Source: Rhizorhapis sp. SPR117 (GTDB lineage: Bacteria; Pseudomonadota; Alphaproteobacteria; Sphingomonadales; Sphingomonadaceae). Taken from it: a DNA stretch of 64,000 nucleotides. Location: contig NZ_JAKKIE010000006.1 in assembly GCF_021742065.1 (NCBI RefSeq), forward strand, positions 50,353 to 114,352, given 5' to 3'. Both the position numbers and the translations under genes were made by a program. The notes below the pieces were generated by a model, which saw only the letters and a program-made list of their open reading frames with translations, made no database searches and was not told where the DNA came from. Every line of letters starts with the position of its first letter. Position 1 is the stretch's first letter. Of the stretch, positions 57,326-64,000 are shown in pieces.

Positions 57326-58738
57326 ATGGTGTTACGATCAAGGGTAATCCGGTCAGCGCTTGTGGACACATATGTCCATCACGTCCCTGACTTCAGAGGG
57401 AAATGGCGGCTGCTGGCGCCTTTGGCACGCGTATTGGATGGCACTCCGGTGCGCTCCCGTTATGGAGGGGTTCTCCTTGGCCTCGATGTTCGCGACCGCA
57501 CGCATCAGTTGGGGCTTTCCGGCAAATACGGAGTCGTCGTTTCTGGCGAGGTTGAAAAGCTCAACCCAGGCGACTGCTTTATCGATGTTGGGGCCAACTG
57601 CGGTGTCTTCAGTCTTTTGGCCGCCGAGCGTGTTGGGCCGGACGGGCTGGTCGTCTCGTTCGAACCGTGCTTTGCGACGTTTGCAAAGCTGGTCCGTAAT
57701 ATCGGCCTCAACCATCTGGATAATGTCCTCCCCTTCAACATGGCGATTGCCGCGCTCTCCGGGCCGGACCTGCTAGACAGCCGATCGGAGGGTCATTCGG
57801 GTCGCTATGCCATCGCTCCGGAGCCGATCGAGACGGGTGAGCGCGTCATGTCTCTTTCGATCAGGGATTTTCCCGGACTGATGAAGCTGATTGGCGACCG
57901 CCCAATTATCGTCAAGATCGATGTCGAAGGTTTCGAACATGCCGTGCTTCAGGGGTTGGAGCGGGTCCTTGTCCTGCCCCAAACACGCAGCATAGTCGTC
58001 GAAATCGATCAGCGGAACCTGAACCGGTACGGCAGCGATCCGCAAGCCATCTATGCGCTGCTGGAGGGACACGGATTCTCACGGTCCGATGCAACGGACA
58101 GCACCATGCACTTCGATGCTGTCTTCCATCGCAAAGAGCCGGTTGCCGCCCGGTCCGAACATATCGCGCGCGCAGTGCATCCCCGGCACGCGCCGCGGAA
58201 CAGGGCGGCGCTACCGACGCGTAAGGCGAACTGGCATCGCCTGCCACAGATCGCAGCGGCGATGATGCTGCTGGCCGGCGGGTGGCTTATCGGAAACGCC
58301 AGCTTCCCGTCTGGCATGGAGCAGGCCGAAGAAAATTTCGTGGAGGAAGCGCTTCAGTCCCATAATATTGCTCAGGTGCAAACAAAGCTGCGCCGCTCGC
58401 CGCCTGCTGTAGTCAATCCGGTCGAAGTCGGCTCGTTGACCCGTATCGCACTCCCCATCTTGCCCAAAGGATGGTATGTAATAAATATTCAGGTTTTCCC
58501 GTCAGACAGTGGGCCTAGCCTTCAGATGAATATCACCAACGGGAAGTCCACACCGATATCGCTATTTGCGGTGCGCGATGACAAGGTTGCGCCCTCACGA
58601 CCCGACGTCACGACCCGCGACGGCAATGCGATCGCCTATTGGCAGGAGGGGGACTTGGCCTATGCTTTGATTAGCAAGAAGTCACCTGAAGAACTGGATC
58701 GCTTGGCGGAAGATATTGCCGACAATATCACTTCCTGA
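57326..58738 (+). CDS. FkbM-family methyltransferase fused to an anti-sigma-like membrane/periplasmic tail
   Basis: 470 residues from an ATG with GAGGAG 6 bp upstream. Residues about 60-270 are an FkbM SAM-dependent methyltransferase: FIDVGANCGVFSLLAAERVG (SAM loop), SFEPCFATFAKLVRNIGLN, and IIVKIDVEGFEHAVLQGLE. After a basic linker a membrane helix spans about 308-324 (QIAAAMMLLAGGWLIGN). The rest (340-470) resembles the periplasmic half of membrane anti-sigma factors: EALQSHNIAQVQ, a GSLTRIALPILPKGW segment, SLFAVRDDK, IAYWQEGDLAYALIS, and a final ELDRLAEDI. This combination is unusual. The frame is intact with no frameshift seen. No ECF sigma gene is beside it. Two small ORFs lie upstream; the 263 bp before it hold nothing. 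Confidence 0.75.
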   Translation: MVLRSRVIRSALVDTYVHHVPDFRGKWRLLAPLARVLDGTPVRSRYGGVLLGLDVRDRTHQLGLSGKYGVVVSGEVEKLNPGDCFIDVGANCGVFSLLAAERVGPDGLVVSFEPCFATFAKLVRNIGLNHLDNVLPFNMAIAALSGPDLLDSRSEGHSGRYAIAPEPIETGERVMSLSIRDFPGLMKLIGDRPIIVKIDVEGFEHAVLQGLERVLVLPQTRSIVVEIDQRNLNRYGSDPQAIYALLEGHGFSRSDATDSTMHFDAVFHRKEPVAARSEHIARAVHPRHAPRNRAALPTRKANWHRLPQIAAAMMLLAGGWLIGNASFPSGMEQAEENFVEEALQSHNIAQVQTKLRRSPPAVVNPVEVGSLTRIALPILPKGWYVINIQVFPSDSGPSLQMNITNGKSTPISLFAVRDDKVAPSRPDVTTRDGNAIAYWQEGDLAYALISKKSPEELDRLAEDIADNITS

Positions 58739-58771
58739 GTTCTGCTGGGTAAGGGGCGCATCACTATCACA

Positions 58772-59920
58772 TCACCCCTTCCTGAACGGCACCCGCTCCC
58801 CCAGCCATTCCCGCTCCTGCGCCGATGCCTCGCGCTCCTGCTCCAGAAAGTCGCGCACTGCCCGCCGGAAGCCCGGATCGGCGATATAATGGGCTGACCA
58901 TGTCGGCACCGGCCCATAACCGCGCGCCAGCTTGTGTCCGCCCTGCGCGCCTGCCTCCACGGTGGCAAGGCCGCGTGCGATGGCCACGTCGATCGCTTGA
59001 TAATAGCACAGCTCGAAATGCAAAAACGGCACGTCCTCCGCGCAACCCCAATACCGCCCGTACAGCGTGTGCGTGCCGATCATGTTGAGCGCGCCTGCAA
59101 TCGCCCGCCCGTCGCGCATGGCGAAAATCAGCAATATCTTGTCCGCCATCCGCTCGCCCAGCAAGGAAAAGCATTCCCGCGTCAGATAAGGCTGTCCCCA
59201 TTTGCGCGCGCCGGTATCCTGATAAAAGTGCCAGAATATGTCCCAATGCGCCTCGGTGATCTCCGCCCCGGTCAGGTGCACGATGTCCAGTCCCGCCACC
59301 GCTGCGGCGCGTTCCTTGCGGATGTCCTTGCGCTTGCGGCTGGACAGTTCGGCCAGAAAATCGTCGAAACTCCCATAGCCGCGATTGGTCCAATGGAACT
59401 GGCTGTCGCTGCGGATCAGCCAGCCCGCCGCCTCGAACATCGGCAATTGCGCTTCTTCGACAAAGGTCGCGTGCGCCGACGACAGGCCGTTCTGGTTCAC
59501 CACCGTTTCCGCCGCCGCCAGCAATGCGGGCGCCAGTCGGGGATCGCGCAGCAACAATCGCGGTCCCGGCACTGGCGAAAAGGGCGAAGCGATCTGCAAC
59601 TTGGGATAATAGCGCCCGCCCGCCCGCTGGAACGCATCCGCCCATGCGTGATCGAACACATATTCGCCTTGGCTGTGTCCCTTTACATAAGCGGGCAGCG
59701 CCCCTGCGATCCGCCCGTCCGGCCCGTCGATGACGATGGGCAGCGCCTTCCATCCCGTGCCGGGGCCGACGCTGCCCGAATCCTCCAGCGCGCTCAGAAA
59801 GTCGTGACTGACGAATGGATTGTTCGTCCCCGCGCACGCATCCCATTCCTCTTTGGGCAGCGCCGCCACCCCTTCTGCGATCCGCGCGATGATGCCGCCT
59901 TCGGGATCGCGGTCAGCCAT
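58772..59920 (-). CDS. GNAT-like N-acyltransferase (DUF482 / COG3146)
   Basis: 382 residues from the ATG at 59920. FVSHDFLSALEDSGSVGPGTGW near residue 30, then the PAYVKGHSQGEYVFDHAWADAF, SPVPGPRLL and ELSSRKRKDIRKER segments are hallmark blocks of the FemAB/GNAT-fold family DUF482. The substrate is not known. It overlaps the GDPD gene end by 8 bp. Lies in a four-gene minus-strand run. Confidence 0.85.
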   Translation of the reverse strand: MADRDPEGGIIARIAEGVAALPKEEWDACAGTNNPFVSHDFLSALEDSGSVGPGTGWKALPIVIDGPDGRIAGALPAYVKGHSQGEYVFDHAWADAFQRAGGRYYPKLQIASPFSPVPGPRLLLRDPRLAPALLAAAETVVNQNGLSSAHATFVEEAQLPMFEAAGWLIRSDSQFHWTNRGYGSFDDFLAELSSRKRKDIRKERAAAVAGLDIVHLTGAEITEAHWDIFWHFYQDTGARKWGQPYLTRECFSLLGERMADKILLIFAMRDGRAIAGALNMIGTHTLYGRYWGCAEDVPFLHFELCYYQAIDVAIARGLATVEAGAQGGHKLARGYGPVPTWSAHYIADPGFRRAVRDFLEQEREASAQEREWLGERVPFRKG

Positions 59921-60695
59921 TGCCGACCTTTTCATAGATGATCTGATCCGCCTCGCGCATGGCCACCTGTTCCTGCGCCGCATTGGCCACGGTCCATGTC
60001 AGCACCGGCAATCCTCGCGCCCGCGCCCGCGTGGCAAAGGGGGAGGGCAGGTCGCGGATGTCATAGGCCAGAAACTCCGGCTTCCCCACCCACAGCGACG
60101 TCGTGCGCTCGATCCGCCCGCGCAGGCCCGCCTTGTTCTCTTCGCTCACCACCAACCCGCGCACAATATGACGGGCATGCGTGGCGAACCACCCGGAAAT
60201 CAGCGGATTGAAGGACATGATAGCCACCTTGCCCGTATAGCCTTCCAGTGCGCGGCGCACCGCATAGCACAGGCCGGTGATATGTGACCCCTCCGCCTTG
60301 ATTTCAATCAACAGCGGCGCCCGCCCGCCGATCAGCGTCAGAACATCGGTCAGGCGCGGCAGGCACTCGTCCGTCCCGGTCAGCATGATACGGTCCAGTA
60401 TCGCGGCCGAGCGGTCGGCCACCGTCCCGGCTTCGCCCGTCATCCGGTCCAGCGCATCGTCATGAAAGACGAACGGCACATCGTCCTCGCTCATCTGGAC
60501 ATCGCATTCCATGCCGTGCCCGGCGCGGATCGCCGCTTCAAACGCCGCGCGGCTGTTCTCCGCAATATCACCGCCGTGCAGCCCACGATGGGCAAAGGGT
60601 TGCGAGCGCAGAAAGGCAACGCGCCCCGGATCGGGTGGCGGCGAAAGCCGCGCCTCAAGCCGGGCGAACAGCGACAATCGCGTCAATTTCCACAA
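59913..60695 (-). CDS. glycerophosphodiester phosphodiesterase family protein
   Basis: 260 residues with a TTG start at 60695; the frame has no ATG in the first part and TTG codons at 60686 and 60677 are alternatives. The family signature FAHRGLHGGDIAENSRAAFEAAIRAGHGMECDVQMSEDDVPFVFHDD carries the catalytic HRG...EN and the metal ligands (E-x-D, then His in FHDD). A later LLIEIKAE fits the second metal-binding Glu. It hydrolyses glycerophosphodiesters to G3P and alcohol. It overlaps the RidA gene end by about 40 bp. Confidence 0.88.
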   Translation of the reverse strand: MWKLTRLSLFARLEARLSPPPDPGRVAFLRSQPFAHRGLHGGDIAENSRAAFEAAIRAGHGMECDVQMSEDDVPFVFHDDALDRMTGEAGTVADRSAAILDRIMLTGTDECLPRLTDVLTLIGGRAPLLIEIKAEGSHITGLCYAVRRALEGYTGKVAIMSFNPLISGWFATHARHIVRGLVVSEENKAGLRGRIERTTSLWVGKPEFLAYDIRDLPSPFATRARARGLPVLTWTVANAAQEQVAMREADQIIYEKVGNG

Positions 60696-61116
60696 CAGCG
60701 TTCAGCGGCAATACCGGCACGCCCACGGCATTGCGCGCATGGCGGCCCGCATCGCCGAATATGTTCTGTATCAGTTCGGATGCGCCATTGGCGACCTTTG
60801 GCTGGTCGGTGAAATCGCTCGTGCTGCTGACAAACGCGCCCAGCTTCACAATCCGTTCGACCCGCTCCAGATCGCCCAGCGCCAGCTTCATCTGCGCGAT
60901 CAGCATCAGGCCGCATCGCTCCGCCGCCTTCACCCCGAACGCCAGGTCCCGGTCCTCGCCCATCCGCCCGGTCATCAGCACGCCGTCATCAAACGGCAAT
61001 TGCCCGGAAATATGCAACAGCCCCCCCGCCTCAACAGCAGGAACATAGGCGGCGACGGGGGCGGCGGCTTGCGGCAGGACGTGACCCAGCGCAGCGATCT
61101 TTGCTTCAATGCTCAT
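60655..61116 (-). CDS. RidA/YjgF family protein
   Basis: 153 residues from the ATG at 61116. Members deaminate reactive enamine/imine intermediates. LLHISGQLPFDDG, the VERIVKLGAFVSSTSDFTDQPKVANGASELIQ region and a final VPVLPLNAVVEIDAIVAV fit the fold (active-site Arg in GRHARNAVG). In this longer subfamily (DUF1028-like RidA7) activity is less known. It is followed by GDPD with overlapping ends. Confidence 0.87.
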   Translation of the reverse strand: MSIEAKIAALGHVLPQAAAPVAAYVPAVEAGGLLHISGQLPFDDGVLMTGRMGEDRDLAFGVKAAERCGLMLIAQMKLALGDLERVERIVKLGAFVSSTSDFTDQPKVANGASELIQNIFGDAGRHARNAVGVPVLPLNAVVEIDAIVAVRPA

Positions 61117-61148
61117 GACGCAGGAGAAACAGCACCCGACCGCCGAGG

Positions 61149-61778
61149 TCAAGGGGCAGCGGCCTCCCCCCGTGCAAAAATATCCTGTATCCAGCCCTTT
61201 GCCTCCCCCCAGCGGTCGATCCGCGCATGGGCAAAGGGGGCAGGGGGAATGATCGGGGCCAGCTCCGGCTCCCCCACCATATGCAGCCGCCATGCATCGG
61301 GCGCGTGCGTGGCTGATGATTCATGATGCGTGCCCAGATCATCGACAAACACCGTCACACTCGGCTGATATTCCGCGATCACCCCGGCCAGCGGCACCCC
61401 CTTGCCACCCCGGTTGCCGATCACGCGATGGTCGATCCCCACGCGGGCAAGCTGATCGGCCCGGCTCGCCTGCGCCTCTTCGCCAATGTTGGTCAGGATG
61501 ACGATGTCCGCCCCCTGCGCCAATTCGCGCAAAGCCTCCACCGCCCCCGCGATAGGCTGCTGGCGATGCATTTCCGTTTCGAAAAAGCCATTGAGCAACG
61601 GCCATACCTGCTCCCGATCGACCAGATCGCCGGTGAATTTATGCCGCAAAGCCCGCGCGAAATCGCCGCCCGCAAAGTCAAAATGAATCTGATGCGTCTC
61701 ATCCAGCCATTGCCGGAACGGCACGACCATATGCAACAAAACCTCATCGCAATCGGTAACCAGCAAAGGACGGCTCAT
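61149..61778 (-). CDS. HAD-superfamily hydrolase
   Basis: 209 residues from the ATG at 61778. Upstream in-frame codons run into the CCCTCTCC repeat, so the longer form is rejected. The HAD motif I is DCDEVLLH (nucleophile Asp near residue 8), motif II ILTNIGEE, motif III with Lys in RGGKG, motif IV FVDDLGTHHES. Metal-dependent phosphatase, substrate unknown. 32 bp before the RidA gene on the same strand. Confidence 0.83.
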   Translation of the reverse strand: MSRPLLVTDCDEVLLHMVVPFRQWLDETHQIHFDFAGGDFARALRHKFTGDLVDREQVWPLLNGFFETEMHRQQPIAGAVEALRELAQGADIVILTNIGEEAQASRADQLARVGIDHRVIGNRGGKGVPLAGVIAEYQPSVTVFVDDLGTHHESSATHAPDAWRLHMVGEPELAPIIPPAPFAHARIDRWGEAKGWIQDIFARGEAAAP

Positions 61779-61796
61779 ACAATCTTCCTTCTTACA

Positions 61797-61903
61797 CCCC
61801 TCCTCTTCAGGGGAGAGGGTCGGGGAGAGGGGAAGCGCGCGTTCGCACTCCCCTCTCCCGGTTCGGCTACGCCTCACCACCCTCTCCCCTGAAGGAGAGA
61901 GGG
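61797..61903. repeat. CCCTCTCC-type inverted repeat, copy 2
   Basis: Contains CTCTTCAGGGGAGAGGGTCG and a facing CACCCTCTCCCCTGAAGGAG, around CCCGGTTCGGCTACGCC. It is a near copy of 39662-39770, in the same kind of position between genes. Confidence 0.75.
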
Positions 61904-61911
61904 AAACAAAT

Positions 61912-62184
61912 TCACCCCAAAGCCCGTCCCACAGCGATCAGCAATTCCGGCTTAACCCCCATGGCATCGGCGCACGCAATCAAATCCGGCTCATGCCCCT
62001 CCAGAAATCCGATGACAGCGGCCAGCAAGTCCCGCGTTCCCGCCCTCGCCCGCAAAGTTTCGGGGTCAAGGCCGGTGATCGCCAGCAAGCGTTCGGCCCG
62101 CCGTTCATCGCTCAAAAGCCACGTCAGCGCGCCCAATGCAACCATTTCCGGGTCATCGGCATTTGTAAGATCGGCCTGCATCAT
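61912..62184 (-). CDS. DUF3572 family protein
   Basis: 90 residues; ATG at 62184 or the next codon (62181). Highly helical, with LGALTWLLSDERRAERLLAITGLDPETLRARA and LAAVIGFLEGHEPDLIACADAMG blocks typical of DUF3572, an alphaproteobacterial family often adjacent to divK. Function unknown. Divergent from divK over 61 bp. Confidence 0.82.
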   Translation of the reverse strand: MMQADLTNADDPEMVALGALTWLLSDERRAERLLAITGLDPETLRARAGTRDLLAAVIGFLEGHEPDLIACADAMGVKPELLIAVGRALG

Positions 62185-62245
62185 TTACATCCATGGGAAA
62201 GGGGGCGGTCCGCCCGCGCCTGTATATTGGTATAAGGGTAGGTTG

Positions 62246-62626
62246 GTGGCAAAAAGAGTTCTCGTTGTCGAGGATAACGAACTCAACCTGAAACTGTTCT
62301 GCGATCTGCTGCGCGCCCACGGCCACGCAACGGAGCCGGTCCGCGACGGCCGCGAAGTGCTCCAGCGCGCCCGCGATTTCAGCCCCGACCTGATCATCAT
62401 GGATATCCAACTGCCCCATATCAGCGGCCTGGAACTGATCGAGGCGCTGAAAAAGGACGAAGCCCTCTCCCCCGTCCCGATCATGGCGGTCACCGCCTAC
62501 GCCGGCAAAGGCGACGAAGACCGCATCCGCGCGGCCGGCGCGGAAGCCTATGTCTCCAAACCGATTTCAGTGATCAAGTTCATCGAAACGGTGGAGGGAT
62601 TGTTCAAGGGGAAGGTGGCGGCTTGA
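62246..62626 (+). CDS. divK: cell-cycle response regulator DivK
   Basis: 126 residues from GTG 62246 (a TTG one codon earlier is the alternative). The frame extends upstream through the DUF3572 gene, but that part is not coding. Acidic residues VEDNEL at 8-13, phosphoacceptor Asp53 in IMDIQLPH, and Lys in SKPIS. The sequence LVVEDNELNLKLFCDLLRAHGH is characteristic of DivK, which controls DivL-CckA signalling in alphaproteobacteria. Together with CckA in this window two elements of the same circuit are present. Confidence 0.93.
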   Translation: MAKRVLVVEDNELNLKLFCDLLRAHGHATEPVRDGREVLQRARDFSPDLIIMDIQLPHISGLELIEALKKDEALSPVPIMAVTAYAGKGDEDRIRAAGAEAYVSKPISVIKFIETVEGLFKGKVAA

Positions 62627-62633
62627 CCCCATT

Positions 62634-62684
62634 CCTCCCCGGCACGGGGAGGGGGACCGCCCGAAGGGTGGTGGGGGGGGGTCG
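62634..62684. repeat. short GC-rich REP-like repeat
   Basis: CTCCCC (62635-62640) pairs with GGGGAG (62647-62652), followed by GACCGCCCGAAGGGTGGTG and a G-run. Typical sequence of an intergenic REP element after divK. Confidence 0.5.
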
Positions 62685-62786
62685 TGATTTTCGATGACAG
62701 ATACGAAAACCCTGAATATCTCTCAAACAGGACCGTCGGCGACAGGCAATTAAGGGGTTATTGCACCTGTCACCGTAATTCTGAAA

Positions 62787-63857
62787 TTATTCAAGATGTA
62801 GTGGATTATGAGAATTTTCCATATTTTCTATTACGGGTTTTAATTCATTAAGAATATTTGCTTCCGTTTCGAGATAAGTAGGAAAATCGGTAGTAAATAT
62901 TGGAATGGATTCTGTTGATGACCATTCAATAGCGTTATTATCCGATTTTTTCCTTTTTCCTTTCTCGAACACCAATCGAAACCCGTTAGGAGTCACTCCA
63001 ATAAACGGTAAAAAGCTGACTTTTTCTTTAGTAATTTCATCTATGGAAACGGAGTCTTCATAAAGTTCTCTAACCATGCTTTTGTAATATGGTTGGAGAT
63101 ATTGTACTTCTTTAATACCCGAAGCTACAATAAGTTTTGTACAGAGATGGCATGGCATTGTTGTGCAATATAATTTTCCATCTTTTGTCTCTCGACCGAA
63201 GCGAGCGGCATCTGTGATGGCATTCATTTCTGCATGAACCATTCGGCCATATTCAATAACGTCCGAGATCATTGCTTGTGCTAACGGTCCTTTGACGGTC
63301 TCGGTGTCAGTTAGAGCTTCCAAAGACAAGTCGTCTGGTGACATTCCTGCCTTGGTCACATTCAACCACCCCGCATCCCGAAGACGGGAAAACATGTCTC
63401 GAATCATATCAGATCGAACACGCGCATTGGAGTCGTAACCCAGTTGAAAATCGCGCGAATCTGGTAAATGATCTAACCAATATGTGCCGCCACCAAATGC
63501 AGGAACTTCATTGCAACCCAATGAAACGATTTCGTGCTTTGGTCCAAATATTGCTGCCCCAACTTGTCTTGATAAGTCAGTTGATCGCAATGAAGCCGAT
63601 TGCGCGAGATACATACCATGTTCGTCCCTCGTAGGGCTAACGAAGGGATAGCCAAAGAAGCATTCTATAAATCTATCAAGTGATTTTCGAATAGAATTTG
63701 GACTGGAACAATCTAACACAAAATCAGAATATGGATACGCGTCTAAAAATCTCTGACCGTCTATTTCTTCTTTTTGATTTTCATCGATTCCAATAATTTC
63801 AAGAGCCTCGGCCTCTAATTTATTTGGATCAGTGCCACGTTGATTTTTTAGTGTCCC
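62787..63857 (-). pseudogene. 5'-truncated anti-phage dCTP deaminase (AvcD-like)
   Basis: The reading frame is open from a stop inside the IS-like end (around 63905) to 62787, but the N-terminal nucleotide-kinase-like half of AvcD is missing. An internal GTG at 63719 would give 310 residues. Deaminase motifs are complete: VHAEMNAI (zinc His and catalytic Glu) and TTMPCHLCTK (zinc CxxC), with RSTDLSRQVGAAIF, LGCNEVPAFGGGTYW and DSNARVRSDMI before them. In intact AvcID systems the enzyme depletes dCTP/dCMP pools during phage attack and is held off by an RNA. The DNA is AT-rich compared with everything else here, a sign of transfer. Confidence 0.75.
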
Positions 63858-63905
63858 GCTTTTTGGAGGAAACCCCCCGACTTCAGTCGGGAAGAGGCTT
63901 CAGCC
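63858..63905. mobile_element. IS200/IS605-type end (putative)
   Basis: The hairpin CCCGACTTCAGTCGGG (63876-63891) within AAACCCCCCGACTTCAGTCG and the AGAGGCTTCAGCCGTTGCCT that follows are like the subterminal hairpins of IS200/IS605 (TnpB-type) elements. It sits exactly where the deaminase loses its N-terminus. The transposase would lie beyond the window's right edge. The exact boundary is uncertain by about 10 bp. Confidence 0.5.
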
Positions 63906-63918
63906 GTTGCCTCGGGGA

Positions 63919-63991
63919 ATAGTCTGTATCCTCGGAAAAAATGACAGGCCCGAAGGGCTGAACTGTCATTTTTTCCGAGGATACAGACTAT
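63919..63991. repeat. long perfect palindrome (29-bp arms)
   Basis: ATAGTCTGTATCCTCGGAAA... (63919-63947) is fully complementary to 63963-63991 across a 15-base centre GCCCGAAGGGCTGAA, itself able to form a small hairpin. Nothing codes here. It may be part of the IS, a MITE-like unit, or an end artefact. Confidence 0.85.
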
Positions 63992-64000
63992 GGGATACAG

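Noticed and set aside
57162..57347. 61-codon frame before the FkbM fusion
   Set aside because: No ribosome-binding site, proline-rich odd composition, and it overlaps the well-initiated FkbM start.

Overview
The window looks like chromosomal DNA of an alphaproteobacterium of the Sphingomonadales (Sphingobium/Sphingomonas-like). I infer this from high-GC coding sequence, the CckA, DivK and MipZ cell-cycle proteins, the 180-kDa-class NAD-glutamate dehydrogenase, two large TonB-dependent receptors, a GTTC-N7-GTTC SOS box before recA, and the protein flavour throughout. Genus and species cannot be fixed by reading alone.

Layout. 1-10.2 kb is a housekeeping and polyphosphate block: the 5' end of purM, then divergently a DUF2066 protein, an Hda-like protein, ppk1 and ppx in one overlapping operon; rnd plus an I78-type inhibitor lipoprotein on the other strand; then aspS and a PPK2-family kinase. 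10.2-14.7 kb holds slt-greB (minus), then dapA-smpB-DUF2062 (plus). 14.7-21.2 kb holds the CckA-like hybrid kinase, a lone receiver protein, SOS-controlled recA, and the nitrogen operon glnB-glnA behind a sigma54-like site. 21.2-24.6 kb is a small accessory patch (membrane-anchored Mrr-like nuclease, small membrane protein, HEPN-like protein) ending at tRNA-Thr(CGT). 24.9-31.0 kb holds a PAS protein and the giant glutamate dehydrogenase. 31.0-34.8 kb is a Fur-type iron operon (siderophore receptor, PiuC hydroxylase, PepSY protein). 34.8-40.8 kb runs on the minus strand: phaB with a ribbon-helix-helix protein, hemH with a solitary molybdopterin oxidoreductase subunit, a CoA-binding protein and mrp. 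40.8-44.4 kb is the membrane protein quality-control group hflK-hflC-degP. 44.4-54 kb carries a second TonB receptor, trhO, a GST-like protein, a duplicated retropepsin, two tandem small-RNA candidates, phosphomannomutase, a DnaJ-domain protein and mipZ. 54-62.7 kb carries panC, a Sel1 protein, a Crp/Fnr regulator, small orphan proteins, an FkbM methyltransferase with a foreign C-terminus, a GNAT-GDPD-RidA-HAD run, DUF3572 and divK. 62.8-64.0 kb is visibly AT-rich and foreign: a 5'-truncated deaminase of the anti-phage dCTP-deaminase (AvcD-like) type, cut by what looks like an IS200/IS605-type end.

The most unusual items are: two minus-strand small-RNA candidates sharing an identical 35-nt block with an anti-Shine-Dalgarno stretch and strong terminators (50.7 and 51.05 kb); the FkbM methyltransferase fused to an anti-sigma-factor-like membrane/periplasmic tail (57.3-58.7 kb); the interrupted AvcD-like defence gene (62.8-63.9 kb); and two matching GGAAC-N16-GGTT promoters, one before degP and one before a terminator-ended RNA candidate just downstream of degP. 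No CRISPR array, rRNA, prophage or integrase was seen.
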